Source: JANPIX01 sp031425195
GTDB taxonomy: Bacteria > Pseudomonadota > Alphaproteobacteria > Rhodobacterales > Rhodobacteraceae
Length of the DNA: 64,000 nt
Assembly: GCA_031425195.1 (NCBI GenBank)
Contig: JANPIX010000018.1
Coordinates: 1-64,000 of the forward strand
Direction: 5' to 3'
The stretch's first letter is position 1; every line of letters starts with the position of its first letter. Below the pieces are notes generated by a model. It did no database searches. It worked only from the letters and a program-made list of their open reading frames with translations, and was not told the DNA's origin. This document shows positions 10,889-19,800 of this stretch, one piece after another. The position numbers and the translations under genes are program-made.

Positions 10889-11674
10889 ATGGAGCAGCGA
10901 TTGGCCCTTAGTTTTCGACAGACAGAGATTCTGGATATCGCCCGCACCGAAGGCCGGGTCGGTGTCGAATCGCTCGCCGAACGGTTCAGTGTGACGTTGC
11001 AGACCATCCGGCGCGATCTGACCGATCTTTCCGATGCCGGTCTGCTGGATAGGGTGCACGGCGGGGCCGTGATGCGCACCGGTGTCAGCAATATCGGTTA
11101 CGAAGAACGCCGCCGCATGAACGATGTGGCCAAGGCGGCCATCGGGCGGCTGTGCGCGCAGGCCATTCCCGACAATTCGTCGATGATCATGAACCTTGGC
11201 ACCACGACCGAGGCTGTGGCCCGCGAACTTCTCAACCATCGCAACATCACTGTCGTGACCAACAACATGAACGTGGCCAACATCCTTGTCGCCAACGAAA
11301 GCTGCGAAATCATGGTGGCAGGCGGTGGATTGCGCCGGTCGGATGGCGGCCTGGTGGGCGATCTGACGACCGATTTCATCGGTCAGTTCAAGGTGGATTT
11401 CGCCATCATCGGCACCTCCGCACTCGACCCCGACGGCGATCTTCTGGACTATGATCTGGCCGAGGTTCGGGTGTCCAAGGCGATCATCCGTCAATCCCGG
11501 CGGACGTTCCTTGTCGCGGATGCGTCCAAACTTACCCGGTCTGCCCCGGCACGCCTTGCCTCTCTTGGTGATCTGGACGCCATCTTTACCGACCGGCCCC
11601 TGCCAGAGGGGCTGGCGCTCAAATGCGACGGCTGGGAAACCGCCGTCCATGTCGCAGGCCCCCGCGCCGATTGA
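10889..11674 (+). CDS. glpR: DeoR-family transcriptional repressor of glycerol genes
   Basis: A 261-residue regulator. The N-terminal helix-turn-helix is visible (RQTEILDIARTEGRVGVESLAERFSV cut by TLQTIRRDL), with the DeoR signature continuing as LSDAGLLDRVHGGAV. Residues about 75-240 form the sugar-phosphate sensor domain (MIMNLGTTTEAVA, TNNMNVANIL, IIGTSALDPDG, TFLVADASK). GlpR proteins normally release DNA when glycerol 3-phosphate binds. It is divergent from glpD, the usual arrangement for a local repressor. The ATG at 10889 has no strong ribosome site; no better start is in frame. Confidence 0.92.
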   Translation: MEQRLALSFRQTEILDIARTEGRVGVESLAERFSVTLQTIRRDLTDLSDAGLLDRVHGGAVMRTGVSNIGYEERRRMNDVAKAAIGRLCAQAIPDNSSMIMNLGTTTEAVARELLNHRNITVVTNNMNVANILVANESCEIMVAGGGLRRSDGGLVGDLTTDFIGQFKVDFAIIGTSALDPDGDLLDYDLAEVRVSKAIIRQSRRTFLVADASKLTRSAPARLASLGDLDAIFTDRPLPEGLALKCDGWETAVHVAGPRAD

Positions 11675-11785
11675 TCGGACACCCATTGATCTGCCTTTGG
11701 CGTCACCGCCATGTCGCTTCCGGGCGCATCCCCGCGCGTCCCTGCGCTAGTCTGAACGGGTGCATTGCCATTTCCGGGGAATCCA

Positions 11786-13819
11786 ATGTCGACCGACCCG
11801 CTGTTGCAGCCCTACACGATCCGTCACCTGACGTTGAAAAACCGGATCATGACCACAGCCCACGAACCGGCCTATCCCGAAGACGGAATGCCAAAGGACA
11901 GGTACCGATTGTACCATCTGGAACGGGCCAAGGCGGGCGTGGCGATGGTGATGACGGCGGGGTCGGCCACCGTGTCGCGCGACAGCCCGCCCGTGTTCAA
12001 CAACGTGCTGGCCTACAAGGACGAAGTGGTGGGCTGGATGCGCCGTCTGGCCGACGATTGCCACGAACAGGGCTGCGCTGTGATGATCCAGTTGACCCAC
12101 CTTGGCCGCCGCACGCGCTGGGACAAGGGCGATTGGCTGCCCGTCGTGGGGGCGGGGCCATCGCGCGAACCGTCGCACCGCGCCTTTCCCAAGGTGATCG
12201 AAGACTGGGACATCGACCGCATCATTTCCGACTTTGCAGATGCCACTGAACGGATGGCGGCGGCGGGCCTCGATGGGGTGGAATTCGAATGTTACGGCCA
12301 CCTGATGGATCAGTTCGTCTCGCCCCTGACCAATGCGCTTGACGGTCCTTACGGCGGCAGTTTCGACAACCGCATCCGTTTCGCGATGGACGTGCTGGCC
12401 GCCTGCCGCAAAAGGGTGGGGCAAGGGTTCCTGCTTGGCATGCGCTATACCGCCGACGAAGCCGAACCGGGCGGTCTGACCCCGGACGAAGGCGTGGAAA
12501 TGGCGCGCCGGTTTCGCGATTCCGGTCTGGTCGATTTCGTCAACATCATCCGGGGCCGCATTCACACCGATGCGGCACTTACCGACGTGATCCCGCTGCA
12601 GGGGATGGCATCAGCCCCGCACCTTGATTTCGCGGGCCGCATCCGCGCCGAGGTTGGCCTGCCCACCTTTCACGCCGCCCGCATCCCTGACGTGGCCACG
12701 GCCCGGCATGCCGTTGCCTCGGGCAAGCTCGACATGGTCGGCATGACCCGCGCCCATATGGCCGACCCGCATATCGTCCGTAAGATCGTCGAAGGGCGCG
12801 AAGCAGACATCCGCCCCTGCGTCGGTGCGACCTACTGCCTTGATCGCATCTATCAGGGCGGCATGGCGCTCTGCATCCACAACGCCGCCACCGGGCGCGA
12901 AGAAACCATGCCACATGTGATTGCCAAGGCCCCCGCCCCACGGCGCGTGGTGATCGTTGGCGCAGGCCCCGCCGGGTTGGAGGCCGCACGCGTCGCCGCC
13001 GAACGCGGCCACACCGTCACCGTGTTCGAGGCAGCGCCCGACGCGGGCGGTCAGGTCCGCCTGACCGCGCAAAGCAAACGGCGCGCCGAAATGATCGGCA
13101 TCATCGACTGGCGCATGGCGCAATGCGCGGCGCGTGGGGTCGAGTTCCGCTTTAACACATGGGCCGAAGCGCCGGACGTTCTGGCCTGCAACCCCGATGT
13201 GGTGATCATCGCGACGGGTGGCTTGCCCGACACGTCGGTTCTAACGGCGGGCAACGATCTTGTCGTGTCCGCCTGGGATATCCTGACCGGCGACGTCAAG
13301 CCGGGCACGCAGGTTCTTCTCTATGATGACGCGGGTGATCACACGGCCCTGCAGGCGGCGCAGGTACTTGCTGACAGTGGTGCCACAGTCGAGGTGATGA
13401 CACCAGACCGCACCTTTGCCCCGGAAGTGATGGGCATGAACCTCGTTCCCTATATGCGCGGTCTGCAATCAAAGGCGGTTACCTTTACCGTGACATGGCG
13501 GCTGCAGGCCGTGCGCCGTCAGGGCAATCACCTGAGCGCCACCATCGGCACGGATTATTCCGAACACAGCCGCGAAAAGGACTATGATCAGATCGTGGTC
13601 AATCACGCGACCCAACCGCTTGACGAATTGTATTTCGCGCTCAAACCCCTGTCGCACAACAAGGGCGCAGTCGATTACGACGCGCTTATCGCAGGCCGCC
13701 CGCAGGATGCCGCACAGGGAAAGGGGGCTTTCACCCTATTCCGCATCGGTGACGCCGTCGAATCGCGCAACACCCACGCCGCGATCTATGATGCGCTGCG
13801 GTTGGTGAAGGATATCTAG
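11786..13819 (+). CDS. Old-Yellow-type FMN/FAD oxidoreductase, probable N-methyl amine (stachydrine/N-methylproline type) demethylase
   Basis: This 677-residue protein has an FMN-binding TIM barrel (residues 1-370) and an FAD/NAD(P)-type domain from 388 (VVIVGAGPAGLEAARVA), the two-domain layout of trimethylamine dehydrogenase and 2,4-dienoyl-CoA reductase. The opening PLLQPYTIRHLTLKNRIM and the His-rich ITLTHLGRR-like site (IQLTHLGRRTRW) resemble the stachydrine/N-methylproline demethylase branch, which I recall but could not search. The 4Fe-4S region shows only three cysteines (C345, C351, C363). The start ATG 11786 has GGGGA upstream. The gene converges with the RTX gene, with one base between stops. 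The exact substrate is unknown. Confidence 0.8.
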   Translation: MSTDPLLQPYTIRHLTLKNRIMTTAHEPAYPEDGMPKDRYRLYHLERAKAGVAMVMTAGSATVSRDSPPVFNNVLAYKDEVVGWMRRLADDCHEQGCAVMIQLTHLGRRTRWDKGDWLPVVGAGPSREPSHRAFPKVIEDWDIDRIISDFADATERMAAAGLDGVEFECYGHLMDQFVSPLTNALDGPYGGSFDNRIRFAMDVLAACRKRVGQGFLLGMRYTADEAEPGGLTPDEGVEMARRFRDSGLVDFVNIIRGRIHTDAALTDVIPLQGMASAPHLDFAGRIRAEVGLPTFHAARIPDVATARHAVASGKLDMVGMTRAHMADPHIVRKIVEGREADIRPCVGATYCLDRIYQGGMALCIHNAATGREETMPHVIAKAPAPRRVVIVGAGPAGLEAARVAAERGHTVTVFEAAPDAGGQVRLTAQSKRRAEMIGIIDWRMAQCAARGVEFRFNTWAEAPDVLACNPDVVIIATGGLPDTSVLTAGNDLVVSAWDILTGDVKPGTQVLLYDDAGDHTALQAAQVLADSGATVEVMTPDRTFAPEVMGMNLVPYMRGLQSKAVTFTVTWRLQAVRRQGNHLSATIGTDYSEHSREKDYDQIVVNHATQPLDELYFALKPLSHNKGAVDYDALIAGRPQDAAQGKGAFTLFRIGDAVESRNTHAAIYDALRLVKDI

Positions 13820-13820
13820 T

Positions 13821-14678
13821 TCAGGAAATGATCTCGAAATCCGAAGCCACAAGTGTCGTGCCGGGCTGCAATCTGGCAAAGACCACTGCATCGGCACTGC
13901 CCGACCCATCGGGATCATACCGCATCACGCCTGTCGATTTCTGATAAATGATCCTGTCGCTGGCGTCAGTGGCGACCGGCCCTAACCGAAACTCGGCCGC
14001 GCCAAGTTCGCCGATCGAACCTGCGGCAACGAAGTAATCTTCGCTAAGATTGATCGTATCTGCCCCGCTTTTGAAATCGCGGATAAGATCGCCATCTGTC
14101 CCGCCTGGATCGTTGTCGAAGGTGAAGAAATCTGTGCCACCGCCACCGACAAGCGTGTCATTGCCGGCATTCCCCTGTAAGCTGTCTGCGCCGCTTCCTC
14201 CGAACAGAATGTCCTTGCCGTTGAAGCCTGCCAGACTGTCGGCTCCGTTTCCGCCAAATATCGTGTCGTTTCCGGCCATGCCAACCAGCGCATCGCTAAA
14301 GCCGGTTCCCAAAACACGATCATTGCTTCGAAGCAGATAGTTGAGGAACGGAAGCGATGGTCCGGCCTCCAACAAATCGAACAGCACCTTCGCACTCAGA
14401 TTCACACCTTCGGCCTGCACCACCGCCCGCCCCTCGATGCGGAGAGTGAACGACGTGATCCTGCCCCCGGTCACTGAAAAGTCCGTCCCGTCAAAACGCG
14501 TCGAAAACCCTTTACCAAAGAATGACATCGAACCCCCGGGAATACCGGTCAGACGGATAAGGCCGTCACTGACCGAAAACGTATCGAGCGCCGGAGGATA
14601 GACAAAAAGGACATAAGTTGTGCCGCCAACGGGCGGTCCGGAAAACGGGTCAATCGGTCTGTATGTAATCTTGGCCAT
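13821..14678 (-). CDS. RTX calcium-binding repeat protein, probably secreted
   Basis: A 285-residue protein without an N-terminal signal peptide. Residues about 133-182 carry glycine-rich nonapeptide repeats (GMAGNDTIFGGNGADSL, GGSGADSLQGNAGNDTL) that bind calcium in type I secreted proteins. A C-terminal region ending in hydrophobic residues (SDFEIIS) fits a type I secretion signal. Residues 1-120 have no domain I recognise. The start ATG 14676-14678 has GAGGA six bases upstream; longer frames cross trxA. No type I exporter genes lie in the window, so the export partner must be elsewhere. Confidence 0.85.
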   Translation of the reverse strand: MAKITYRPIDPFSGPPVGGTTYVLFVYPPALDTFSVSDGLIRLTGIPGGSMSFFGKGFSTRFDGTDFSVTGGRITSFTLRIEGRAVVQAEGVNLSAKVLFDLLEAGPSLPFLNYLLRSNDRVLGTGFSDALVGMAGNDTIFGGNGADSLAGFNGKDILFGGSGADSLQGNAGNDTLVGGGGTDFFTFDNDPGGTDGDLIRDFKSGADTINLSEDYFVAAGSIGELGAAEFRLGPVATDASDRIIYQKSTGVMRYDPDGSGSADAVVFARLQPGTTLVASDFEIIS

Positions 14679-14750
14679 GAAAATCCTCAAATCTAAAGGT
14701 GACAGAAACAATTTCGCAAAAAGGCTTTCACGTACCGTAACCTGAATGTT

Positions 14751-14765
14751 CGTTTGCGCCAAACG
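14751..14765. promoter_or_regulatory. Perfect 15-bp dyad between the RTX gene and trxA
   Basis: CGTTTG and CAAACG flank the three bases CGC, forming an uninterrupted symmetric site. It lies 73 bases upstream of the RTX gene start and 143 bases upstream of trxA, inside the 229-base divergent region. Symmetry of this size suits a dimeric regulator, but the protein is unknown. Confidence 0.4.
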
Positions 14766-14907
14766 CAGTATTTCGTCGGTAGCGGATTTTTTTTGCTCGC
14801 ATACATCCGGTGGGCGGCGCGCCCGCCTGCCACGATATGTGCCCGCCTGACCCTTGACGCCACAGTCAGTCATCCATACCTTACGGCCCTCATCAGGAGA
14901 ATTTGTC

Positions 14908-15234
14908 ATGGGCGCTGCCACTGTCGCTGTAACCGATGCCACCTTCGACGCCGAAGTCCGCCAGTCCGCGGTTCCGGTTGTCGTGGATTTCTGGGCGGAA
15001 TGGTGCGGCCCCTGCCGCATGATCGGCCCGGCATTGGAAGAACTTGCCGTGCAATATGCCGGCAAGATCAAGATCGTAAAGGTCAATGTCGACGAAAACC
15101 CGGACAGCCCGGCCACGCTCGGCGTGCGCGGCATTCCGGCGTTGTTCATGTTCAAGGACGGTCAGGTCATTTCCAACAAGGTCGGCGCTGCGCCAAAGGC
15201 GGCGCTGGAAAACTGGATCAAATCCGCGATCTGA
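14908..15234 (+). CDS. trxA: Thioredoxin
   Basis: A 108-residue cytoplasmic thiol-disulfide reductase. The active site WCGPC is at residues 32-36, in the full thioredoxin context VVVDFWAEWCGPC, and the cis-proline loop is GIPALFMFK. The length is standard. The start ATG 14908 has AGGAGA eight bases upstream. A strong intrinsic terminator follows 20 bases after the stop, so it is probably monocistronic. Confidence 0.97.
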   Translation: MGAATVAVTDATFDAEVRQSAVPVVVDFWAEWCGPCRMIGPALEELAVQYAGKIKIVKVNVDENPDSPATLGVRGIPALFMFKDGQVISNKVGAAPKAALENWIKSAI

Positions 15235-15254
15235 ATGTCAGAAGTCGGGTATGC

Positions 15255-15279
15255 AGGCGGGCCATTGGCCCGCCTTTTG
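15255..15279 (+). terminator. Intrinsic terminator of trxA
   Basis: AGGCGGGCC (15255-15263) pairs with GGCCCGCCT (15267-15275) around ATT and is followed by a short T tract. Confidence 0.85.
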
Positions 15280-15329
15280 CATGGGCTGCCTGATCGAACG
15301 ACGGACAACGGTCATAAAGGTGCGGCATC

Positions 15330-16124
15330 TCAGCCGGCATGATCTTTCTCGCTGCCGCCCGACCCGTGAAGAAGGGCCTTGTGCAGGCCCACCGCACCGG
15401 CGATCACCCCATTCGCCATCGCCGTGGGCGCGTTGAACCGCAGGTCTGCCCCGTGCTTGTCGGTGACAATGGCTCCGGCCCGCCGTGCGATCAGATCACC
15501 TGCCGCAATATCCCATTCCCACGCATCGCGCAGTGTCACCATCGCGTCATACCGCCCCTCGGCCACCAGACACAGCCGGTACGCCAACGACGAACGGAAC
15601 ACCCGCCGCACCTGCGGCACACCGCCCGGCCATTTGTCCGCGCTGAACGTCGCCGACGTGGCCAGCACGCTTGCACCGTCGGGTCCGGGCCGGACGCTGG
15701 CCTGAATGGGCAGCCCGTCACGCAGGGCAGGGCCGTCCACAGTTGCGGTATAAAGCCGGTCCTTGGCCGGCATGAACACAACTGCCGCCACGATGCGCCC
15801 GGCTTGGGCCACGGCAAGCGAATGGGCAAAGTTTTCCTCGCCCGCGATAAAGGCGCGCGTGCCGTCGATGGGATCGATGATGAATTGCAGGTCCGTCCCC
15901 AGACGGTCGGCCGTGTCGGGCGTTTCTTCCGACAGCCAGCCATAACCCGGCCGCGCGGCGCGCAGCGTGTGGGACAGCATGTCATTCACGGCAAGATCGG
16001 CCTCGGTCACCGGGCCTAGTCCGGGCTTTTCCCAGACCACCGGGTTCGCGCGCCAGAACCGCATCGCGATTCTGCCCGCCGCGCGCGCGGCCTCGGTCAG
16101 CAGGGCAAGATCATGCCCCGGCAA
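15330..16124 (-). CDS. cysQ: 3'(2'),5'-bisphosphate nucleotidase / inositol monophosphatase family
   Basis: This 264-residue Mg-dependent, lithium-sensitive-type phosphatase has the metal-binding motif IIDPIDGTRAF, the downstream WEWDIAAGDLIARRAGA motif and an N-terminal LSEETPD acidic site. The CysQ branch hydrolyses 3'-phosphoadenosine 5'-phosphate from sulfur metabolism; an inositol phosphatase role cannot be excluded. The only in-frame start is a TTG at 16122-16124, preceded by GAAGGG, and it overlaps the pmbA stop by 14 bases. A TGA lies two codons upstream in this frame, so no longer start exists. Confidence 0.88.
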   Translation of the reverse strand: MPGHDLALLTEAARAAGRIAMRFWRANPVVWEKPGLGPVTEADLAVNDMLSHTLRAARPGYGWLSEETPDTADRLGTDLQFIIDPIDGTRAFIAGEENFAHSLAVAQAGRIVAAVVFMPAKDRLYTATVDGPALRDGLPIQASVRPGPDGASVLATSATFSADKWPGGVPQVRRVFRSSLAYRLCLVAEGRYDAMVTLRDAWEWDIAAGDLIARRAGAIVTDKHGADLRFNAPTAMANGVIAGAVGLHKALLHGSGGSEKDHAG

Positions 16125-17454
16125 GCGTCAACCCTTCGACAAGCAGACTTGGCACACGCGTCCCCAGATGGGGCCGCGCGTCATTGGCGGGGGTGATCCG
16201 CATCAGCATGTCGCGCAGATTGCCCGCAATGGTGCATTCGTTCACCGGATAGGCGATCTGCCCACCCTCTACCCAGAACCCCGACGCGCCGCGCGAATAG
16301 TCGCCGGTCGTCGCGTTGATCGACGACCCGATCAGCGACGTCACCAAAAGCCCGGTGCCCATGTCGCGGAGCAGATCGTCAAGCGTGGCCGTCCCCGGTG
16401 TCAGATCGATGTTCGTCGTGGCGGGCGATGGCGGCGCACCCGTCCCGCGCGACGCATTCGCCGTGCTGGTCATGCCAAGTTTGCGCGCCGTCGCAAGGTC
16501 AAGCGTCCAGCCCGTCAACACGCCATCCTGAACGATGGCCCGTTGCCGCGTGGCCAACCCCTCGCCGTCAAAGGCGCGGCTGCCTGAAATGCGGGGCCGA
16601 TGCGGGTTTTCGATCACCGACAGCGACGCAGGCAAAACCTGCTGGCCCAGCGCATCGCGCAGCCAACTTGACCCGCGCCCGATGGCGGCCCCGTTGGCCG
16701 CCGACAACAGATGCCCGATCAACGAACTCGAAATGCGTTCGTCGAAGACCACGGGATAGGCCCCGGTCGCCGGTTTGCGCGCGCCCATGCGCTGCAACGC
16801 CCGCGCCCCGGCAAGCGCCCCCACAGTGTCTGCCCCTGGCAGGTCCGCCTGATAAATCCGCGATTCCGCGGCCCAGTCGCGCTCCATTCCCGTGCCGGTG
16901 CCCACAAAGGCAACAGCCGAAACCGAACGCGAAGACCGGCCATAGCCGCCCGAAAATCCGTTGGTGGCGGCAAGGTGAATACGCTGCCGCCCGTAATGCC
17001 CCGACGCTTCGACCTGCACGACACCTGCATGGCCCAAAGCCGCCGCCTCGGCCGCGCGGGCGTCAGCCTCCAGTGCGGCAGGGTCGGGTTCGGCGCTTGT
17101 GTCTTCCAGATCAAGGGCGGCCATGTCCCATGACGTCGCAATTTGATCAGCCTCGGCCAACCCGGCAAACGGATCGTTCGGCGCTTCGCGCGCCATGGCG
17201 ACGGCCCGCTCCGCCATTTCGGCAATCGTCCGCGTCGATGTGTCCGAAGCTGAAACGCAGGCCTGCCGCCCCCCGATCAGAACCCGCAGGCCAAGATCGA
17301 TCCCCTCGGCCCGCTCTGCCTGTTCGAGCGCGCCCTGCCGGATGTCGATCGACAGCGATGTCCCATCCACCGCAAGCGCGTCCGCCGCGTCAGCCCCGGA
17401 CCGCAGCGCGGCCTCGATCAGCGCGTGGGTCAGATCTTGGAGTCGGTTGGTCAT
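16111..17454 (-). CDS. pmbA: Metallopeptidase-related TldE/PmbA protein
   Basis: This 447-residue protein is the partner of TldD in a heterodimeric modulator-of-gyrase protease that cleaves unfolded peptides. The C-terminal half shows the family signature: TGDYSRGASGFWVEGG and ECTIAGNLRDML. TldE lacks the HExxxH zinc site found in TldD, and none is visible here. The start ATG 17452-17454 (MTNRLQDLTHAL) is preferred over the longer frame to 17505. It is co-directional and overlapping with cysQ. No tldD is present in the window. Confidence 0.93.
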   Translation of the reverse strand: MTNRLQDLTHALIEAALRSGADAADALAVDGTSLSIDIRQGALEQAERAEGIDLGLRVLIGGRQACVSASDTSTRTIAEMAERAVAMAREAPNDPFAGLAEADQIATSWDMAALDLEDTSAEPDPAALEADARAAEAAALGHAGVVQVEASGHYGRQRIHLAATNGFSGGYGRSSRSVSAVAFVGTGTGMERDWAAESRIYQADLPGADTVGALAGARALQRMGARKPATGAYPVVFDERISSSLIGHLLSAANGAAIGRGSSWLRDALGQQVLPASLSVIENPHRPRISGSRAFDGEGLATRQRAIVQDGVLTGWTLDLATARKLGMTSTANASRGTGAPPSPATTNIDLTPGTATLDDLLRDMGTGLLVTSLIGSSINATTGDYSRGASGFWVEGGQIAYPVNECTIAGNLRDMLMRITPANDARPHLGTRVPSLLVEGLTLAGA

Positions 17455-17519
17455 GGTTCGCCCTTTCGTTTCCCTGCACCTAAGCCGCGCAACCCCGGCT
17501 GACAAGGATCACCACGCGA

Positions 17520-17972
17520 TCACCCTGCCGCAACCCCGCCCATCGGCACGGCCCGCATCGCCGCAACCAACCCGTCATGGCGTGCCACGATCAGCGATTG
17601 AATGGCGAACACGCGAATCTCGTCGAAAAAACCTTCGACATCCAGAACATTGACCGTCCCCAGAACCTGATCCCCGTCGATCACCGGCAAATTCAAAGCC
17701 GCCCCACAGCCAAGCGACGTGATCAGCGGATGGTCGGGGAACACGTCTGCGAATTCTGCCACGGTATTGGCGATAAAGGGTTCCCCCTCCACCAGAACCT
17801 GCAGGCTCCAACGGTCTTGCGAAATCGGCTTGGTCCCCGACACGGGATAGGCGTCCGGGTTGGAACTATAGGCACGCCGGGCCACCCCCGCAGCGCGGTC
17901 TTGGACGGTTATGGTGAATAACCGGCCCCCGACAGCGGAATGAAGATCGGCAAAAACCTCGTCAGGCGTCAT
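17520..17972 (-). CDS. GAF-domain protein
   Basis: A 150-residue soluble protein that is essentially one GAF domain: LFTITVQD near residue 18, then SQDRWSLQVLVEGEPF, GCGAALNLPVIDGDQVLGTVNVLD and a C-terminal helix. GAF domains bind small ligands or act as redox sensors, and the ligand here is not evident. I chose ATG 17970-17972 because GAAGG lies eight bases upstream; an ATG three codons earlier (17981) overlaps that ribosome site. It sits between pmbA and the DUF2125 gene on the same strand, beyond the terminator at 17991-18022. Confidence 0.75.
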   Translation of the reverse strand: MTPDEVFADLHSAVGGRLFTITVQDRAAGVARRAYSSNPDAYPVSGTKPISQDRWSLQVLVEGEPFIANTVAEFADVFPDHPLITSLGCGAALNLPVIDGDQVLGTVNVLDVEGFFDEIRVFAIQSLIVARHDGLVAAMRAVPMGGVAAG

Positions 17973-17990
17973 GGACAGCATCCTTCAACG

Positions 17991-18022
17991 AAAAAGACCG
18001 CCCGGCACATCGCCGGACGGTC
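17991..18022 (-). terminator. Intrinsic terminator of the DUF2125 gene
   Basis: GACCGCCCGGC (17996-18006) pairs with GCCGGACGGTC (18012-18022) allowing one wobble or mismatch. Five T's follow on the minus strand (complement of 17991-17995). It lies 20 bases beyond the stop at 18043. Confidence 0.85.
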
Positions 18023-18042
18023 CCTGAAATGTTGCGCAGAAC

Positions 18043-19554
18043 TTACTGCAGCTGCATGCCGTTCACGAACAGCCCGCCATCCTTGAACTCCACATCCGAC
18101 ACCAGCGTGTCTTCGCCTGCGCCCGGTTTCGCAAACATGCCCATCATCATGCGCGCCCCCATCACCTGATCTTCCGGCAACAGGCCCATCGCGCTCAGCT
18201 TTTCGATCAGGGCGTTCACGCCTGTCGCGTTGAACGACAGGGTGCCGGTCGGCGCGGGCATGCCTTGGAACGTCGTCGTGTCGGTGTTGTCAAACGTCAG
18301 GGCGCCGGTGCCCTTTACTTCGGCGCCAAGGGCGCGAACCGTCAGATCGTTCAGGTTGACCGAGTTCAATTCGCCGGGCGGTGTTTCGCCCGCCGCTTCC
18401 ATCGCAGCCTCGTCAAAGATGTTTGCTGTCATCGTGACAGTGCCTGCCGTATCCAGAACAACGGTCAGCGGATCACGCGGCAGATTGGCGGTCGGGTCCA
18501 GCATCCCCCAGATGTCGTCCGAAATCGTCAGATCGGCCAGCTTGACCAGAACTTTGAAATCTGCCGGATCGTCAGAAGGCGTCACCGGCATCGAAAGGCC
18601 GAACGCGCTTTCGGCAAAGCCGACCTTCACTTCCGGGAAGGGGATCGACGACCCCGATACCGTCAGCCCCAAGCCTTTGGTCACAGTCGAATATTCCAGA
18701 TGGTCGGCGTCCATGATCACATTGAAATCGCCGCCGGTCATGGCACCCGTGCCTGTCGTGGTTTCCGTTCCTTCAACCACGTTGAACGTGAAATCCGTCT
18801 GGCCATAGGCCATCCCGGCGTTCACAAGGAAACCGTCGGCAAGCGCCTTGGCCACGTCGTTCATGTCGGTGTTGGCCGGAATGGCGACGGACCCTTGGCT
18901 CGTGATGGCCTTCATCGCTGCGGTAAACACCGCCGTGTTTGATGTTTCCGGATCTTTGACGTTGACTGCAACATCAACCGATGCGGCAACCACGTTCGAC
19001 GTGATCGTCTGCACGTCTGTCCCGCTGGTCGCGTAATCGCCAGTGATCCCCTTGACCGATACCGAAACGTCAGACCCCAGGTCGGCCGCCGAAACGCCGT
19101 CCACCGATGCAAGCGAAACCTTCACCTCATCCGCATTGATGTTGTAGGCGGTTTCCTCGACTGTGCCGCTTGCCACCACCGAAAGGCCGGGGCTGGCCAC
19201 GTCCAGAACAATGTTGGTCGGCTCGTCGGTTTCCGCGTCCTGCCCCGTGACTGCAAGCTGATAGGAATCCGACATCGTGATTTCCACGGTTCCGTCGCCC
19301 AGATCCGTCAGCGCGATCTCTTCGACCGTCATGCTGCTTTCGGCACCTTCCTGCGTGCTGGCGAACGTGGCACCAGTGATCAACAAGGTATCGCCATCGC
19401 GTTCTTCCGAGGTGGCGGTCACAGTCTGGCCCGTCGCGGCCGACATGTCCTGCCACTTTTGCCAGACTTCTTCAGGCGTAATGTCGGCCCATGCGGCCTG
19501 GCCTGTCACCAATGCGGCAATTGCGGTTGTCCCGGCCAATTTGAACAGAGTCAT
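18043..19554 (-). CDS. Exported DUF2125 protein
   Basis: A 503-residue acidic, exported protein. The signal peptide MTLFKLAGTTAIAALVTG ends at QAAWA before DITPEEVW. The mature part is rich in beta-strand-type Thr/Ser/Val repeats and ends with KDGGLFVNGMQL, which resembles the DUF2125 (YdgA-like) family common in Rhodobacterales. The function is unknown; an outer-membrane or periplasmic structural role is possible. The start ATG 19552-19554 has AGGAAGG upstream. It has its own terminator and a 246-base upstream gap (19555-19800) that otherwise holds only the helicase terminator. Confidence 0.8.
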   Translation of the reverse strand: MTLFKLAGTTAIAALVTGQAAWADITPEEVWQKWQDMSAATGQTVTATSEERDGDTLLITGATFASTQEGAESSMTVEEIALTDLGDGTVEITMSDSYQLAVTGQDAETDEPTNIVLDVASPGLSVVASGTVEETAYNINADEVKVSLASVDGVSAADLGSDVSVSVKGITGDYATSGTDVQTITSNVVAASVDVAVNVKDPETSNTAVFTAAMKAITSQGSVAIPANTDMNDVAKALADGFLVNAGMAYGQTDFTFNVVEGTETTTGTGAMTGGDFNVIMDADHLEYSTVTKGLGLTVSGSSIPFPEVKVGFAESAFGLSMPVTPSDDPADFKVLVKLADLTISDDIWGMLDPTANLPRDPLTVVLDTAGTVTMTANIFDEAAMEAAGETPPGELNSVNLNDLTVRALGAEVKGTGALTFDNTDTTTFQGMPAPTGTLSFNATGVNALIEKLSAMGLLPEDQVMGARMMMGMFAKPGAGEDTLVSDVEFKDGGLFVNGMQLQ

Positions 19555-19758
19555 AACGAAACCTTCCTGCTTGAAATTTGATGCGACAACATCGGACGCT
19601 GAACCATTCCGGTCAAGTCTTTCCAAGGCCAACGCTTGCAGCGGCTGGTAACAAGGACGACAGCCGCAGAAAAGATGAAATCAGGTGTGGGCCTGCCAAA
19701 GATGCAGAAAATCTGGCCCAAAACGCCTGCGGTGGTCAACAACGCGCACCCACGGGCA

Positions 19759-19794
19759 GAAAACAAAGGGCGGCGACCCTTGAAGTCGCCGCCC
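19759..19794 (-). terminator. Intrinsic terminator of the DEAD-box helicase gene
   Basis: GGGCGGCGAC (19768-19777) and GTCGCCGCCC (19785-19794) form a perfect ten-base stem with a seven-base loop. On the minus strand it is followed by TTTGTTTT. It starts seven bases beyond the helicase stop codon. Confidence 0.85.
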
Positions 19795-19800
19795 TGATCG

